21,773 nt of DNA from Folioceros fuciformis (GCA_049999805.1 JBNGIO010005624.1:1-21773), one strand, 5' to 3'. Positions 1 to 9,769 are shown, numbered from the stretch's first letter. A program made the numbers and translations. The notes: a model not told the origin generated them from the sequence alone.

Positions 1-1141
1 TGACAGAATTGCTAAAAAGAAAATTGTCATCGATATAAACTGTAAGAATCAAGAAGTCTTCTCCATCCCATAGAATATATAAACTGGAATTTGCATCCAG
101 GCAGGTGAAACCAAGCTCCATCAAGAGCTTATGGAATACTTCATACCAGGCTCATGAAGCTTGTTTGAGTCCATACAGGGTTTTGAGAGGCTTGCAAACT
201 TTGTCGGTGTCGATGATAAAACCTTCAGGCTCGGTCATATAGATGTCTTCCTCCAGCAAGCCATTTAAAAAGGCTGTTTTGACATGCAGTTGGTGCACTA
301 GGAGATTGTAATGGACTTCTAGGGCTAAGAGAATTTGAACAGAAGTGGACTTGACAACAGGAGCGAATGTTTCGTTGTAATCAAGGCTTGGAATTTGGCT
401 ATAGCCTTTAGCCACTAGAAGGGCTTTGTATCGACCTAAAGACCCACCAATGTTCAACTTTTTCTTGAAAACCCACTTGCACTGAATGGGCTTTCTGCCA
501 GGGGGAAGATCTACTAGCTTCCATGCCTTATTTTGGATGAGGGACGTATACTCTGAGTCTATGGCAGCTTGCCAAAAAACGGCCTCAAGACCTGCTAAGG
601 CTTCTGTGTAAGTTAAAGGCTCACTCATGGAAGCTGTAACACTAAGAACTATTGCAGGAGAAAATTCAGAAGTGACAATATGTGTAGAATAGTGAGGCTC
701 CTTCCACTCATGCATGGGTTGATGAATACGGGTTTAACGACGAGGTGATGGAACTACCTCGCCTAATTCAAGCTCTACATTGGGTGTAGGGACAGGCTCA
801 ACTGAAGAAGTGTTTGTATTAGGAATAACTGAAGGTTCACTTTCATCACAAGGGCCTGTTGAAGATGGTAGAGGTGTTGGAAGGTGCAGGATGTCTGAAA
901 CCTTTTCATCTTCACCATTATCACAATCGGAAACTGACACTGTTCCCGTTGCCTCCTAAGAAGAAGAAGCATCCTCGTCATCAAAGAAACTGACCTCATC
1001 AAATGCTTTAAGGGCTGTAAGGACTGAGTCTTTGATGCCATAAATAGGAGAAGGAACAACGGTAGCATCCGGAAGCAGGGCAGCAGTATGACGACGAAGA
1101 AGAGCAGCTTCGTGGAAAACCACACTCCGAGATAAAGTAAG
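1..1141 (-). pseudogene. Copia integrase-RT linker and reverse transcriptase N-half
   Basis: Positions 716-1141 encode the acidic, Ser/Pro-rich linker usual between integrase and RT, with TAG at 956 and TAA at 734. RT proper follows, with the conserved segments KWVFKKK, VAKGYSQ, ETFAPVVK, VKTAFLNG and YGLKQAS. A TGA at 152 stands where an Arg is normally found before the AWYE segment. The frame then continues to the window edge and includes YIDD, the polymerase active-site box, at 24-35. The rest of RT and RNase H lie outside the window. Confidence 0.9.
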
Positions 1142-2230
1142 CTAACGGGTGACAGGGTTAAACAACTTGTAGCCCGTCACCTCTTCTAAATAGCCGACAA
1201 AAACATGTCTAGATGCCTAAGGATCAAGCTTGGAACACAGTGCTGGAGGAACGAGAGCATATGCAGGAGCACCGAAAATTCGTAGATGTCGAACTCGGGG
1301 CTTCTTGCCTGTCCATCTTTCAAAAGGGGTCACGAGACCAAGCTCCTTTGTTGGCAGTCGATTCTGTACATAGTTGACGGCCATAAAAGCTTCGGCCCAA
1401 TACCCATGGGTAAGTCTAGCAAAAGATAGAGAAGCCAAAGTAACTTCCTGTAAAGTTCTATTTTTGCGTTCCAAAAAAGCATTCTGCTCTGGAGTATAGG
1501 GAACTATCAACTAGTGAAGGATTCCTTCTTGTGCACAAAATGATGCGAATGCATGACTGGTGTACTCACCACCGTTGCCTATTTGCAAAGTTTGGACCTT
1601 ACAGGAAGTCTGGCGTTGAGCATAGCGAACATAGGATTTGAAGCAGTCAAAAGCTTCACTTTTGTGTCGGAGTAAGAAAACCACATAGTATCTACTCCAC
1701 TCGTCGATGAAGGTCAAGGAATAGTCTGCTCCTCCAAAAGAGCTGGTGGACATGAGACCACATATGTCGCTATGCATAGTGTGAAGCAAGCCATCAGCAT
1801 GGCTAAGGGCCATATCCTTAAAGGACAGCGAATGTGATTTACTCAATTGACAGGCCTCATAGAAGGCATTCTTATCGAAAGAGAATTCAAGAGGCTCGCG
1901 ATAACTCTCACCTTTGACAAGGGAACTGAGGCGTTGGAAGTTGACATGTCCAAGACGACAATGCCACAATTGTGTGGAGGGTACCTTTGTGGTATGAACT
2001 GACTGAGTAGTACCTATTACAGTCTTGACGTTAAGGAGGTACAGGTCATGAGAAGGTGAGCATGAGAAAAGATCATGCCCTAACCTATAGCTTGTGACAT
2101 AAGACCCTTGCTGATCAAAACACACTCAGCAATGATGTTCCTATGACAAATTTAGGACAGACATCAAGTTCTTAGTCATTGACGGGACACAAAGAACATT
2201 TGTGAGTGTAAGTCTAGAAGAGTTAGGCAA
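1142..2230 (-). pseudogene. Copia integrase, interrupted and catalytically damaged
   Basis: The GAG-pre-integrase zinc region keeps the histidines (WHCRLGH), but the first Cys of the expected CxxC is Tyr (YEACQ). The integrase core begins with the catalytic Asp of HSDICG. The second catalytic Asp, which normally precedes NGGEY, is Gly here (QIGNGGEY, codon GGC near 1590). The Glu-bearing ERKNRT motif is present. Stops interrupt the frame at 2141 (TAG), 2126 (TGA), 1511 (TAG), 1217 (TAG) and 1142 (TAG), yet the reading frame does not shift. The loss of a DDE residue makes this integrase inactive even if the stops were read through. Confidence 0.88.
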
Positions 2231-3975
2231 GGAATGATGACTGAGCCTGAGCCTTTGATGGAAAGTGCACAATCGTCTCCCAGTAAGACAAACTGTTTTG
2301 CATCAGTAGCAGGAATGAAAGAAGAAAAAGCACGTCTGTGAAAGCAAATGTGACTTGTGGCTCCAGAGTCGAGAAACCATGTGTCAGATTGTACTTGTGT
2401 AGACGACAAGCAAACTGGCAGGATAGTGGACTGCTTAGCCTTGCTGGTGGTGATGTTGCTTTCAGGAGGATGATCGCGCCTAGGCTCGACTCCTTTCTTC
2501 TTACGACAATCTCGTTCATAATGGCCAGGTATCTTACACCAGTTGCAAACAAAGGTCTTCTTGGTGGTTACATCATGTTGTGGGTTTGTATAGGAACCAC
2601 GTCCTCTACCTCGTCCACAAAAGCCACCTCGGCCTCTTGATGTGAACAACACTCTTATGTTGTTAGAAGTGGAGCCCTTAGACTTGTGAAAAATCCTTGT
2701 GCGCAATTCAGTTATGAGGGCGCCTAGTACTTCCTCGAGGGTTACCTTTGGTGGCTGGCCAGTAGTTGTTGCCTGAACAGCTGCATGTATTGTGGCATTC
2801 TGAGTGCCAACAAAGTGTTGATAACTCTCTGGGAGTGAAGCCAAGATACTTATCGCTGCTTGAACTTTTGTCAACACTGTACCACAATAGGCAAGATTAG
2901 CATGAAGAGTCCTAAACTTGTTGATATAAGCCTCAACAGGCTTATTGTCCCACATTCTCAAGTTGAAAAAGTCTCTATACGCATGCACCAGGGACGCTAA
3001 ACTCTTATCCCCATATATCGACTGGAAAACCTCCCACACATCTGCCGAAGTCTTGGCATCTATAGTATGTGGCATCACATTTATGTCTAAGGTAGCAATG
3101 AGTATAGAACAAGCACATCTATCCTTACGCTCCCAGGCTAGGATTTCTTTAGCCGTTCGAATAGGTGTTGTCACCTTGGGTTCTGTGCTATCTACGATGG
3201 ACAATAGCTCATTCTCCTCAAAGATTTGGGTAAGCATCATGGCCCAGATGTTGTTATCCTTACCATTAAGCCTATCCTTGTCCCTGAATTCAATTTTCAA
3301 GGAAGGAACTACAGGGATAGTAGATGGGACACTAGACATAATTGCAGGATTAAAAATTCTATTGGGGACTGATTGCTGTAGACGTTGTCTCTCTAATTCT
3401 AAAAGATTGTGTGGGGAGAAATCCTACGTAGTAAGAATGGCAGGTTCAGCAAAGAGAGATGAAATGTCCACAACAAATTCATCTTCAAAGTTTGAACTAT
3501 CTGTCATAAACAAAAGAGAGAGAGCTACAACATGGTGCTAGGCATCTGAATTCTAATTTTGAGAAGAACCGGCGGGTTTGATGTTCATCTCGAATCGTTC
3601 TTCACAAAATAGATGGAGAGATTTAATGCTTTCATATATCTTCTTGATGAATGCGTCTTGCTCCCTTGTGTGCATCTGTAAGGCGTAAAGCTCTTTGTGG
3701 AGAGATACAATGTTGTCCTCGCTCGCACGCCTTGGAGTTGAGGATTTCTTCGTGTGTGAAGCGCTTCTTGTTGCATAGTGGAATACCGATGTTGTCGCGG
3801 GAAGCCGGTGACAGCATTCACATGTTGGCGGCAAAAACTGTGTAGGACAACTCCGAGGAGTTGTCGAAGTCACCCTCTTCTCCACGGATCTGGAAAGATT
3901 ATGTTCCAAAAAGGCTAAAGATGGACGCGTCAGGAAAGCTCTCGTATCAAATGCAAGAAATCTGCGTCTTGGCAT
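2231..3975 (-). pseudogene. gag and protease region of Copia, interrupted
   Basis: The likely gag start is the ATG at 3507; the same frame extends upstream to an ATG at 3975, through TAG at 3553 and 3538. A third TAG at 3424 cuts the gag N-terminus. The longest uninterrupted stretch begins at an internal ATG at 3339. It carries a UBN2-type gag domain, an arginine/glycine-rich segment (GRGRGRG), a CCHC zinc knuckle (CNWCKIPGHYERDC, about residue 270 counted from 3339) and the protease active site LDSGATSH (about residue 325). The frame is lost after the protease through a one-base net shift between about 2195 and 2240, so no gag-pol polyprotein can be made. The 140-codon segment at 3553-3975 is not a separate gene. 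Confidence 0.88.
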
Positions 3976-4053
3976 CTTGATCTGAAGATGGCGAGATCAG
4001 AGTGAGTCGGATGCGTCAGCACCCATTGTATTCGCCCAAATCTCATTGAACGG

Positions 4054-4065
4054 GCTCTGATACCA
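4054..4065 (-). other. Primer binding site for initiator tRNA-Met
   Basis: The minus strand reads TGGTATCAGAGC, the standard plant Copia primer binding site, complementary to the 3' end of initiator tRNA-Met including its CCA. It directly abuts the LTR and precedes the gag leader, which fixes the element's orientation. Confidence 0.9.
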
Positions 4066-4315
4066 TAAAAGCCAAGAGAATAGCTATGGCAGGATCAACA
4101 TGTGAGGGAGCTAGAGCAACAAGAGCACTTGAGAAGCATTCGAGAGTCAAGCACATGTATGAAAAAAAAAAGGTGTTCAATTAACGAGAGAAAACTGTCT
4201 TATACAAAAAAGGATGAACGGTTACCAAACCGTCTGAACTGGCTATGCCAACTGCTCATGGTTGTGTCTTAACTTAAAATAACCAATTCTAGCTATTCTA
4301 ATAATAGTTGTTACA
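4066..4315 (-). repeat. 5' LTR of the Copia element (about 250 bp)
   Basis: The LTR is placed between the primer binding site and a minus-strand TGTAAC start at 4315. It holds a TATA-like box, GTATAAGA on the minus strand at about 4198-4205, suitable for the U3 promoter. The end next to the primer binding site reads TTTTA rather than the usual CA, so that end is either mutated or misplaced by a few bases. The second LTR is outside the window, so the boundaries rest on position and termini rather than on a pairwise match. Confidence 0.65.
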
Positions 4316-4637
4316 TATGAAGCTTGGTTTGCTTAAAGTCTTGGCCATACCATTTGGGAATGATGTTATATTTGTGTGCAGTATGTGGCTATATGGTGAC
4401 ATCCAAATTATTCAAAATAGAAGTATTTTTGATAAAAAAAGATTAAAAAATCATGCAAATTTAAGAAGAGAATGAGACTATATTTTAAAGTAGCCAAGGC
4501 CACTTGTTGATGAAGCATTCTTTGGTATGTAATTAAAGTGTGATAAGTGATTCGTTTACTGGAAATGGATAGTGATATGTACCATATACAAACATACCAC
4601 ACATGATATGACATGGTTTGCGTTCAAGGTACAATGG

Positions 4638-4646
4638 CTATAAATT
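4638..4646 (+). promoter_or_regulatory. Candidate TATA box of the Nudix gene
   Basis: CTATAAATT matches the plant TATA consensus and lies 180-250 nt upstream of the possible start codons at 4827 and 4887. A transcript start near 4670 would leave a leader with a (CATC)n repeat. No expression evidence is available. Confidence 0.35.
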
Positions 4647-4760
4647 GTTCATATTCTCAACACTTTTTTTGGTCCTTGATGTGGAGTTGGAGTTTGAGTT
4701 TGTGGCAAAGTAATCTGGTGGGGTTTCCCTTTGTTTGAGAGTTGAGGCACTTTCTTATGC

Positions 4761-4781
4761 CATCCATCCATCCATCCATCC
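4761..4781. repeat. (CATC)n microsatellite
   Basis: Five tandem CATC units lie in the probable 5' leader of the Nudix gene. Confidence 0.8.
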
Positions 4782-4826
4782 AGCCATTAGCTTGTTTCTC
4801 TTGTCTTTGGCGAAGGGTGAGGAAGA

Positions 4827-5975
4827 TTGATGGGTTTGATTTTTTTCCTTTGCTTATTGTTAAATATTTTCATCCACAGGTTGAAAATGATTGGTACTCC
4901 TCTATCCACTCTTCATCTATTCACACAAAAGACTAGTAGTACTAGGTATAATAGGCCTGTGGGACAGGGCAAGGTGAACGAGGCTTCTTGGATTACGGTA
5001 GGTTCCATTGCTGGACATGCTAGCAGCAGCAGTACACATGTGCCCGGAAAGGTGACCGGTGTTTACGTCACGGGAGTCTTTGGGACAGCCTACAAAGTCG
5101 CATCGGCGAGCTCAACGCGCAGCAGTAATAATCCTGCGACAGGATCACCGGGGCCAAGGGCAGTAGCAGTAGCGGGCACAGGCATGGGCGCGGACGACTC
5201 GAAAGGGTTGAATTCAGCACTGGCAGCGCTGGCAGACAGGCTGCGAGCATACCACGCTCCCGGGACTTGCGGTTTCGACTGCAGAGGCGGAAGCGTAGCA
5301 TCGGGCGTGGGCGGCGGGCGGGAAGTTGTAGTAGTGGGCCCTGTCAAGAGCCCAGGCCCGGACAAAGCGGCGCACTGTCAGCGCAAGAAGTTCGCGGCTG
5401 TTCTCATCTGCCTCTTCCAAGACCAGGACAACAGGCTGCGCGTCATTCTCACCAAGCGTTCCCATAGATTGTCGAGTCATCCGGGAGAAGTGGCTCTCCC
5501 GGGAGGAAAGCTGGACGAGGAAGATGTAGACCTCAAGGCCACGGCGTTGAGGGAGGCGCAGGAGGAGATTGGATTACCGCCTTCCAGCGTGCACGTTGTG
5601 GCCAGGCTTGGATCCTTCCTGTCCAAGCACTTGCTCTCCGTGACTCCCGTGGTGGCGCTGTTGCCGGACCCGGATTCGTTTCGCCCACTCTTGAACGAGG
5701 CGGAGGTGGCCGACATCTTCGATGCGCCGCTGGATATGTTTTTGGCTGATCGGAATCACCGCACCTCGCTGATCGAGTGGCTCAACGTGCCCTACATGGT
5801 GCACCATTTCGATTATCGCACGGGTGACAGGGACTTCGAGATCTGGGGCCTCACTGCGGCCATCCTCATCCGGGCTGCTTCCGTCGTTTATGGACGGCAG
5901 CCGGATTTCCCAGAGTTCTGTTCTTTGGTTAAGCAGGTGGAGACGGAGCCGGAGCCGGAGCCGGCTATTAATTGA
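4827..5975 (+). CDS. Nudix hydrolase, NUDT11/15/22-like (CoA diphosphatase type)
   Basis: The family hydrolyses CoA, its derivatives and related nucleoside diphosphates; plant members are cytosolic or organellar. The core spans about residues 187-345 of the longest frame. The NuCoA signature ILTKRSHRL..HPGEVALPGG is followed by the Nudix box, GGK at residue 226 through TALREAQEEIGL, with the REx2EE glutamates that bind Mg2+. Plant-specific stretches EVADIFDAPLDMFL, HHFDYRTGDRDFEIWGLTAAILIRAAS and the N-terminal ALADRLRAYHAP support the assignment. The start is unsure: ATG 4827 gives 382 aa, ATG 4887 drops a hydrophobic leader that may be intron (an acceptor-like tttcatccacag precedes 4881), and ATG 5184 gives 264 aa, close to Arabidopsis NUDT lengths. 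The stop is TGA at 5973. The C-terminus ends in a Glu-Pro run, and its DNA is repeated downstream. Confidence 0.9.
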   Translation: MMGLIFFLCLLLNIFIHRLKMIGTPLSTLHLFTQKTSSTRYNRPVGQGKVNEASWITVGSIAGHASSSSTHVPGKVTGVYVTGVFGTAYKVASASSTRSSNNPATGSPGPRAVAVAGTGMGADDSKGLNSALAALADRLRAYHAPGTCGFDCRGGSVASGVGGGREVVVVGPVKSPGPDKAAHCQRKKFAAVLICLFQDQDNRLRVILTKRSHRLSSHPGEVALPGGKLDEEDVDLKATALREAQEEIGLPPSSVHVVARLGSFLSKHLLSVTPVVALLPDPDSFRPLLNEAEVADIFDAPLDMFLADRNHRTSLIEWLNVPYMVHHFDYRTGDRDFEIWGLTAAILIRAASVVYGRQPDFPEFCSLVKQVETEPEPEPAIN

Positions 5976-6480
5976 AACGACCTGTCCCCATCGTTCTGGG
6001 GATGGAGTTGGATTTCCCAACGTCCTCACTTCAAGCAAACAGAGCGAGTCGGACAGAATCTGCAACCAATCGAAGCGGGCTGTTTCCATCGCGTTCCGGG
6101 ACCGGGACGGCAGCCTCATTTCCCCAGAGTTTTGTCCTCCGAAAACAGCGGGGGAACGGGAGCCGGAGCCAGAGCTGGAGCGGAAACCAATTGAAGCGAG
6201 CTGCATCCATCGTTCTGGGACGGCAGCCGGATCTCCCCGAGTTTTGTCCTACGTGAACAGTGGGGGAACCGGAGCCGGAGGTGGCNNNNNNNNNNCCTAC
6301 GTGAACAGTGGGGGAACCGGAGCCGGAGGTGGCAATCAATTGAGGCGAGCTGCATCCATTGTTCTGGGACGGCAGCCGGATCTCCCAGAGTCTCGTCCTC
6401 CGTAAGCAGTGGGGGAACCGGAGTCGGACGGGGCAATCAATTGAAGCGAGTTTTCTCCATCGTACTACGAGTGGGAGCCG
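5873..6480 (+). repeat. Tandem array derived from the 3' end of the Nudix gene
   Basis: Unit landmarks (the C of the CATCG-like core) fall at 5882, 5989, 6087, 6208, 6357 and 6458. The spacings are 107, 98, 121, 149 and 101, the 149 including the N gap. The first unit is the Nudix coding sequence itself: RAASVVYGRQPDFPEF in the protein is matched by RAASIVLGRQPDLPEF in the unit near 6200. The Glu-Pro codons and the ATTGAA around the stop recur too. The units are not multiples of three and contain stops, so the array is not coding beyond 5975. It probably forms the 3' UTR and downstream DNA. Confidence 0.85.
6286..6295. other. Assembly gap (10 N) inside the tandem array
   Basis: The 38 bases before the gap (6248-6285) are identical to the 38 bases after it (6296-6333). 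Removing the Ns and one copy reduces the unit spacing from 149 to 101, exactly that of the next unit. The gap is probably an unmerged overlap between contig ends rather than missing DNA. Confidence 0.85.
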
Positions 6481-6655
6481 GGGTCTACAATCATCGTGAA
6501 GAGGACAGAAGAGCAGACGGAAGAGAGCGGAGGGTGGAGAGCCAAGAGACGATTCCGGAGGCTTCTAGAAGCCAAGAAACGTAACTGTTACGGTTTCCGT
6601 CCGTTTGGAGAAGGGGAGGACAGGAGGTGGAGAGGAATGGACACAATTTTCCGTC

Positions 6656-8888
6656 TTACGGTTTGGAGGAAAATCTTGTCATGAAAGCGGGAGGAGCGGG
6701 AGTTGCCCCCTTGGGCTGGGTCAAGGACGGGGACAGCAGGAAGGAGAGGGCGTAGGTGATGAGAGTCAGGAGAGTGACAAATTGCCAGGCTAAAAATTGG
6801 TGGAACCTAAATGTTTGCTGCGACGCAAAAGACCACAGGATGCCGCCGCACGCAGGACCGATGGCCCGGAAAAAGCTACAGAAGCTGTGACTGAGGCCTG
6901 TCACAGCTCCCATGTTGGCAGGTGATGCTGAGTTGCTCACCAGAATCAAGACTCCGGTGAAGCAGGTGCAGGCAATCACGCTCCGGGCTGCCATGGCCAT
7001 AATGAGGAAGGCCCACTGGAGCCTTGGCAAGCTGGGCAGTAGCGATGTGGCTGGGAACAGAATCCACAGAGGGGCTGAGCACAGGATGCCGTATCGGAAT
7101 CCTCGCAGGGGACCTACTCGCCGAGCTACAGTGGGGTAGAGGCACAGCGTGTACAGGAACAGGATAACCCCACCCACGCCTAGGATTATGCCCAGGGAGG
7201 AGGAGTTGAATCCGAGTCCCCCAGTGGCTACTGGAGCAGCTCCAAAGATGGGAAACAGCTCATCTGACACAACGAAACACATGTCAGCAGCTTTTATATT
7301 TTTTGTCCTTTGTCCTGGCGAGGAAAACAGGGCAGACGGTTCTAGTGCAATGGTGGGATCCACGCATGTGGAGGAAGGAAGGTAGAACAGAGCATGTCAG
7401 AAAGCGAAATTCAAGTATTGCTTCACACGACAACAACAAGAACAACAACAACAACCAGTTAAGGACCAGCAAGTGCCAGCGAAATTCAAGTATTGCTTCA
7501 CACGACAACAACAACAACAACCAGTTAAGGACCAGCAAGTGCCAGCGGCTACCTGTGATGATGAAGATCAAGCCAGTCATGGAGTAACAAAAAGAAGACA
7601 GCAGGACATCTCTGTCCCGCAATAAGGGGGTGATGGTGGCGGGCAAACGCAATTTGCTGGCAACAATTCGTCTAAAGCGTTGCCTCATTCCGTCGCGGCC
7701 ATTGTCCCCGCCCATAGCAAGCTTTGTAGCTGCAGCTCCTGCTATCCCACAGTTGCTACTATCACCCTCGTGCATCACACTTGCCTCATGTCCATGGCAC
7801 CCATTGGCTGCCTCTGCAACTGTGTTCATGGCTGTAGGTGGTACCAGTTCTAATTCCATCTCCCCTCCAGGCCGGCTGCGGATGATGAGCTTGAAAGGTC
7901 CTGGAAGCAGCATGAAAGTTTTGGAGTTCCGTGCTCAAGCATTGGCTGGAAAAAGGTTTTGCATCTGAGAAGAGAAGAAGTGGATGGTGAAATGTTTGAA
8001 GACATTGTGCTTCACCTTTTGGCGTCCCTGAGTGGTGATTTTCAAGATTGCGAGGGTTGCACTCAATATCTCCAGCGTCCAGAGGCTTCCCCGGAAGAGC
8101 CTCTTGCCGCAGTTCGTCGTCCATGGAAGCCATCTCGCATGAATCGGCTGACAAGTCGGACGCCGTTTCTAAGCTGATGGGTTCGTACTTAGTTCGGCAG
8201 CGGGGGTGAGTCTCCGTGATAGCCAGAGAAGCACAGAGCGCCACCAAGGATAAACAGGTGGCAGCCAGGCAGGGCAAAAGGAATGGATACTGTTGTAGCA
8301 TGCGCGGACAGTGCAGCCAGCCATACTGCGTGCAAGGTTGTGCCAGAAGGCCTGAAAGGACGGGACCTGCCACGGATCCCACTCCCCACGCCAGGTTTAG
8401 GATTCCGAAACCCTTGGCCTTGTTGGTTCTGGACTCACAAAGTTCACATGAGGCCAGGGCGAAAGTGACAAATCAATCGGTGGGGTCTTCGAAGAGAGCA
8501 CAGAGGCAAGTGGAAATGCTTGGCATGCCTACTTTCACTTACCCATCACAGAGTTCGCCAACAACAGACTTGGTGATGGTCATGGTTCCGTTGAGCAGAC
8601 CTCCAACAAACCGCACGGTGCAGGCTGCTGGGAAAGTGGTGCACAGACCCAGGAAGAAGGCGGATGCTGCTGACACTGTGTTGCCCAATGCCAGAAGCGG
8701 CTGTGCAGGCAAATGAACACACGGAATCAGCGTCGGTCGTGATGCTGCCATGAAAGCGGAAACCCTTGAGGGTTTACAGGTGTATGTACCTTCCGCCCTG
8801 TCCTGTCCGATATGGTTCCCCACAAGATTGAAGTGCAGAACTGCGCCATAGGAAACAAGCTCGCCTGCATACAGGCCACCACGTGTAC
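6656..8888 (-). CDS. MFS transporter, ZIF-like/multidrug type, five exons, N-terminus not found
   Basis: Exons read from high to low coordinates: about 8888-8790, 8700-8543, 8428-8016, 7900-7553, 7263-6656. All introns are GT..AG (89, 114, 115 and 289 nt), and from 8864 the exons sum to 1602 nt in one frame. The product matches the ZINC INDUCED FACILITATOR-like branch of the major facilitator superfamily: ASLFPMAQF..WGTISDRTGRK is the TM2-loop motif A, followed by RFVGGLLNGT, LAWGVGSVAGPVLSG (TM5), a long cytosolic linker, RDRDVLLSS (TM7), DELFPIFGA, FLYPTVARRVGPL and a final pair of helices ending at TAA 6656. Related plant proteins are proton-coupled carriers of zinc chelators, auxin or potassium in vacuolar or plasma membranes; the substrate here cannot be read from sequence. 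Helix 1 and the start codon are missing. Confidence 0.8.
7404..7544. repeat. 75/66-bp direct duplication inside an MFS intron
   Basis: Two adjacent copies, starting at 7404 and 7479, share gcgaaattcaagtattgc, an (ACA)n tract and ccagttaaggaccagcaagt. They differ only by a 9-nt length change in the (ACA)n tract. The duplication falls inside the 289-nt intron, which explains why that intron is more than twice as long as its neighbours. The second copy ends about 8 nt from the splice donor. Confidence 0.9.
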
Positions 8889-9748
8889 GTAAGTTGTGAG
8901 TGTGGAAATAAATAAAGCTCGTCTCGTTGGCAACACAAGAATTGCTTCTTCTTCTTTTTGTACTTCGTTGTTGTTGTAAATAGATGTGTAGCTAGGGGTT
9001 ATCAAGTCACCAGGAGGCCAGCATATTTGCCTGTACTTTGGCTCCCTCTCGGTGCTACACCGTATCTGTCCACCATGAACACGAGCTGCGTAGGGTAGGA
9101 CAGCACATATGACAGTCAAGCGATGGGAGTAACTGACTTTGCACGTCCAGTAGAGCACTCCGCAGTAGTAGCAGTTGCCCTGTTCAGACTTTTGCGCATG
9201 GGGTTGTTGGGAGGTAGTGTACCATGGGGAAGAGCATGGTTGTCTGGAATCCTTGGCTGGCATGGATAATCCTGCAGGAAGCAAGTCCCCCCACCCCGCC
9301 CCGCCCCCAAGACCCCCATGACAGTGCGATGATCAGCGTGGCTCGGTAGAATTGTGCACACGATACGAGTTGGTTGGGGGGGTTGCTGGATCGGTTGGCT
9401 CACCAGATGAGAAACAGCTGTCTCCTGCAAACCAAACCACCGCGGGGGGAGAAGGCAGGAGGCATGGTGAGGAGGGTGACGTGGGGTGATCCCGCAGCTT
9501 AAGGCTGAAATAATATTGCAAAGGTGTGGCGATAGAAGAGGGCAAGTACCGGGGGAGCAGTGTGGGTGGAGGTGGCGCATGCGAATGGTGGATGCCATCT
9601 GGGGCGGAGAGGAGAAGAGTGATGTCGCTGCCGGGATCAAGGAATTGAGCGTTAGCGGTGGTTGTGGGCGGCCGCGATATGGTGGGCGGCTTGCAGTGCT
9701 CCAAGGGCAGAGGGCTCATGAAGCACGACTGCTCTGCCTCCGGCCGCG

Positions 9749-9769
9749 GCTGCTGCTGCTGCTGCTGCT
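9749..9769. repeat. (TGC)n trinucleotide repeat
   Basis: About seven TGC units. In the minus-strand frames they would encode Ala or Gln runs, but no gene is supported here. Confidence 0.85.

Larger units (their letters stand above)
1..4315 (-). mobile_element. Ty1/copia LTR retrotransposon, decayed, truncated by window edge
   Basis: On the minus strand the order is LTR, tRNA-Met primer binding site, UBN2-type gag with zinc knuckle, aspartic protease, GAG-pre-integrase and integrase core, then reverse transcriptase. Integrase before RT is diagnostic of Copia. The RT runs off the left edge just after its YIDD box (24-35), so RNase H and the 3' LTR are outside. One reading frame runs from 3975 to about 2230 and a second from there to position 2. 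They are broken by TAG at 3553, 3538, 3424, 2141, 1511, 1217, 1142 and 956, TAA at 734, TGA at 2126 and 152 (lowest coordinate of each codon), plus one net frameshift near 2195-2240. An integrase catalytic Asp is also lost. This copy cannot move by itself. The right-hand target duplication would be tatga (4316-4320); its partner lies outside the window. Confidence 0.93.
4316..4826. other. AT-rich intergenic region, no gene seen
   Basis: The stretch between the LTR and the Nudix gene is clearly more AT-rich than the rest of the window and has no open frame worth calling. It contains the candidate TATA box at 4638 and a (CATC)n microsatellite at 4761-4781. It is most likely the Nudix promoter and 5' leader. 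Confidence 0.6.

Noticed and set aside
2195-2240. Programmed gag-pol frameshift
   Set aside because: It falls after the protease and before the integrase zinc region, not at a usual recoding site. Copia elements of this kind use one continuous frame, so an indel is more likely.
2223-2640. Plus- and minus-strand frames overlapping gag as extra genes
   Set aside because: They are alternative readings of the gag/protease region with no motif of their own.
152-3555. TAG reassigned to glutamine in this genome
   Set aside because: The retroelement's TAG excess suggests it, and none of the six host genes ends in TAG (TGA four times, TAA twice). But no host gene has an internal TAG, land-plant nuclei use the standard code, and the element also carries TGA and TAA stops. 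Decay explains it more simply.
3553-3975. A separate 140-codon gene before gag
   Set aside because: It is in the same frame as gag, lies between the primer binding site and gag, and is separated from gag only by two TAGs, so it is element leader or gag N-terminus.
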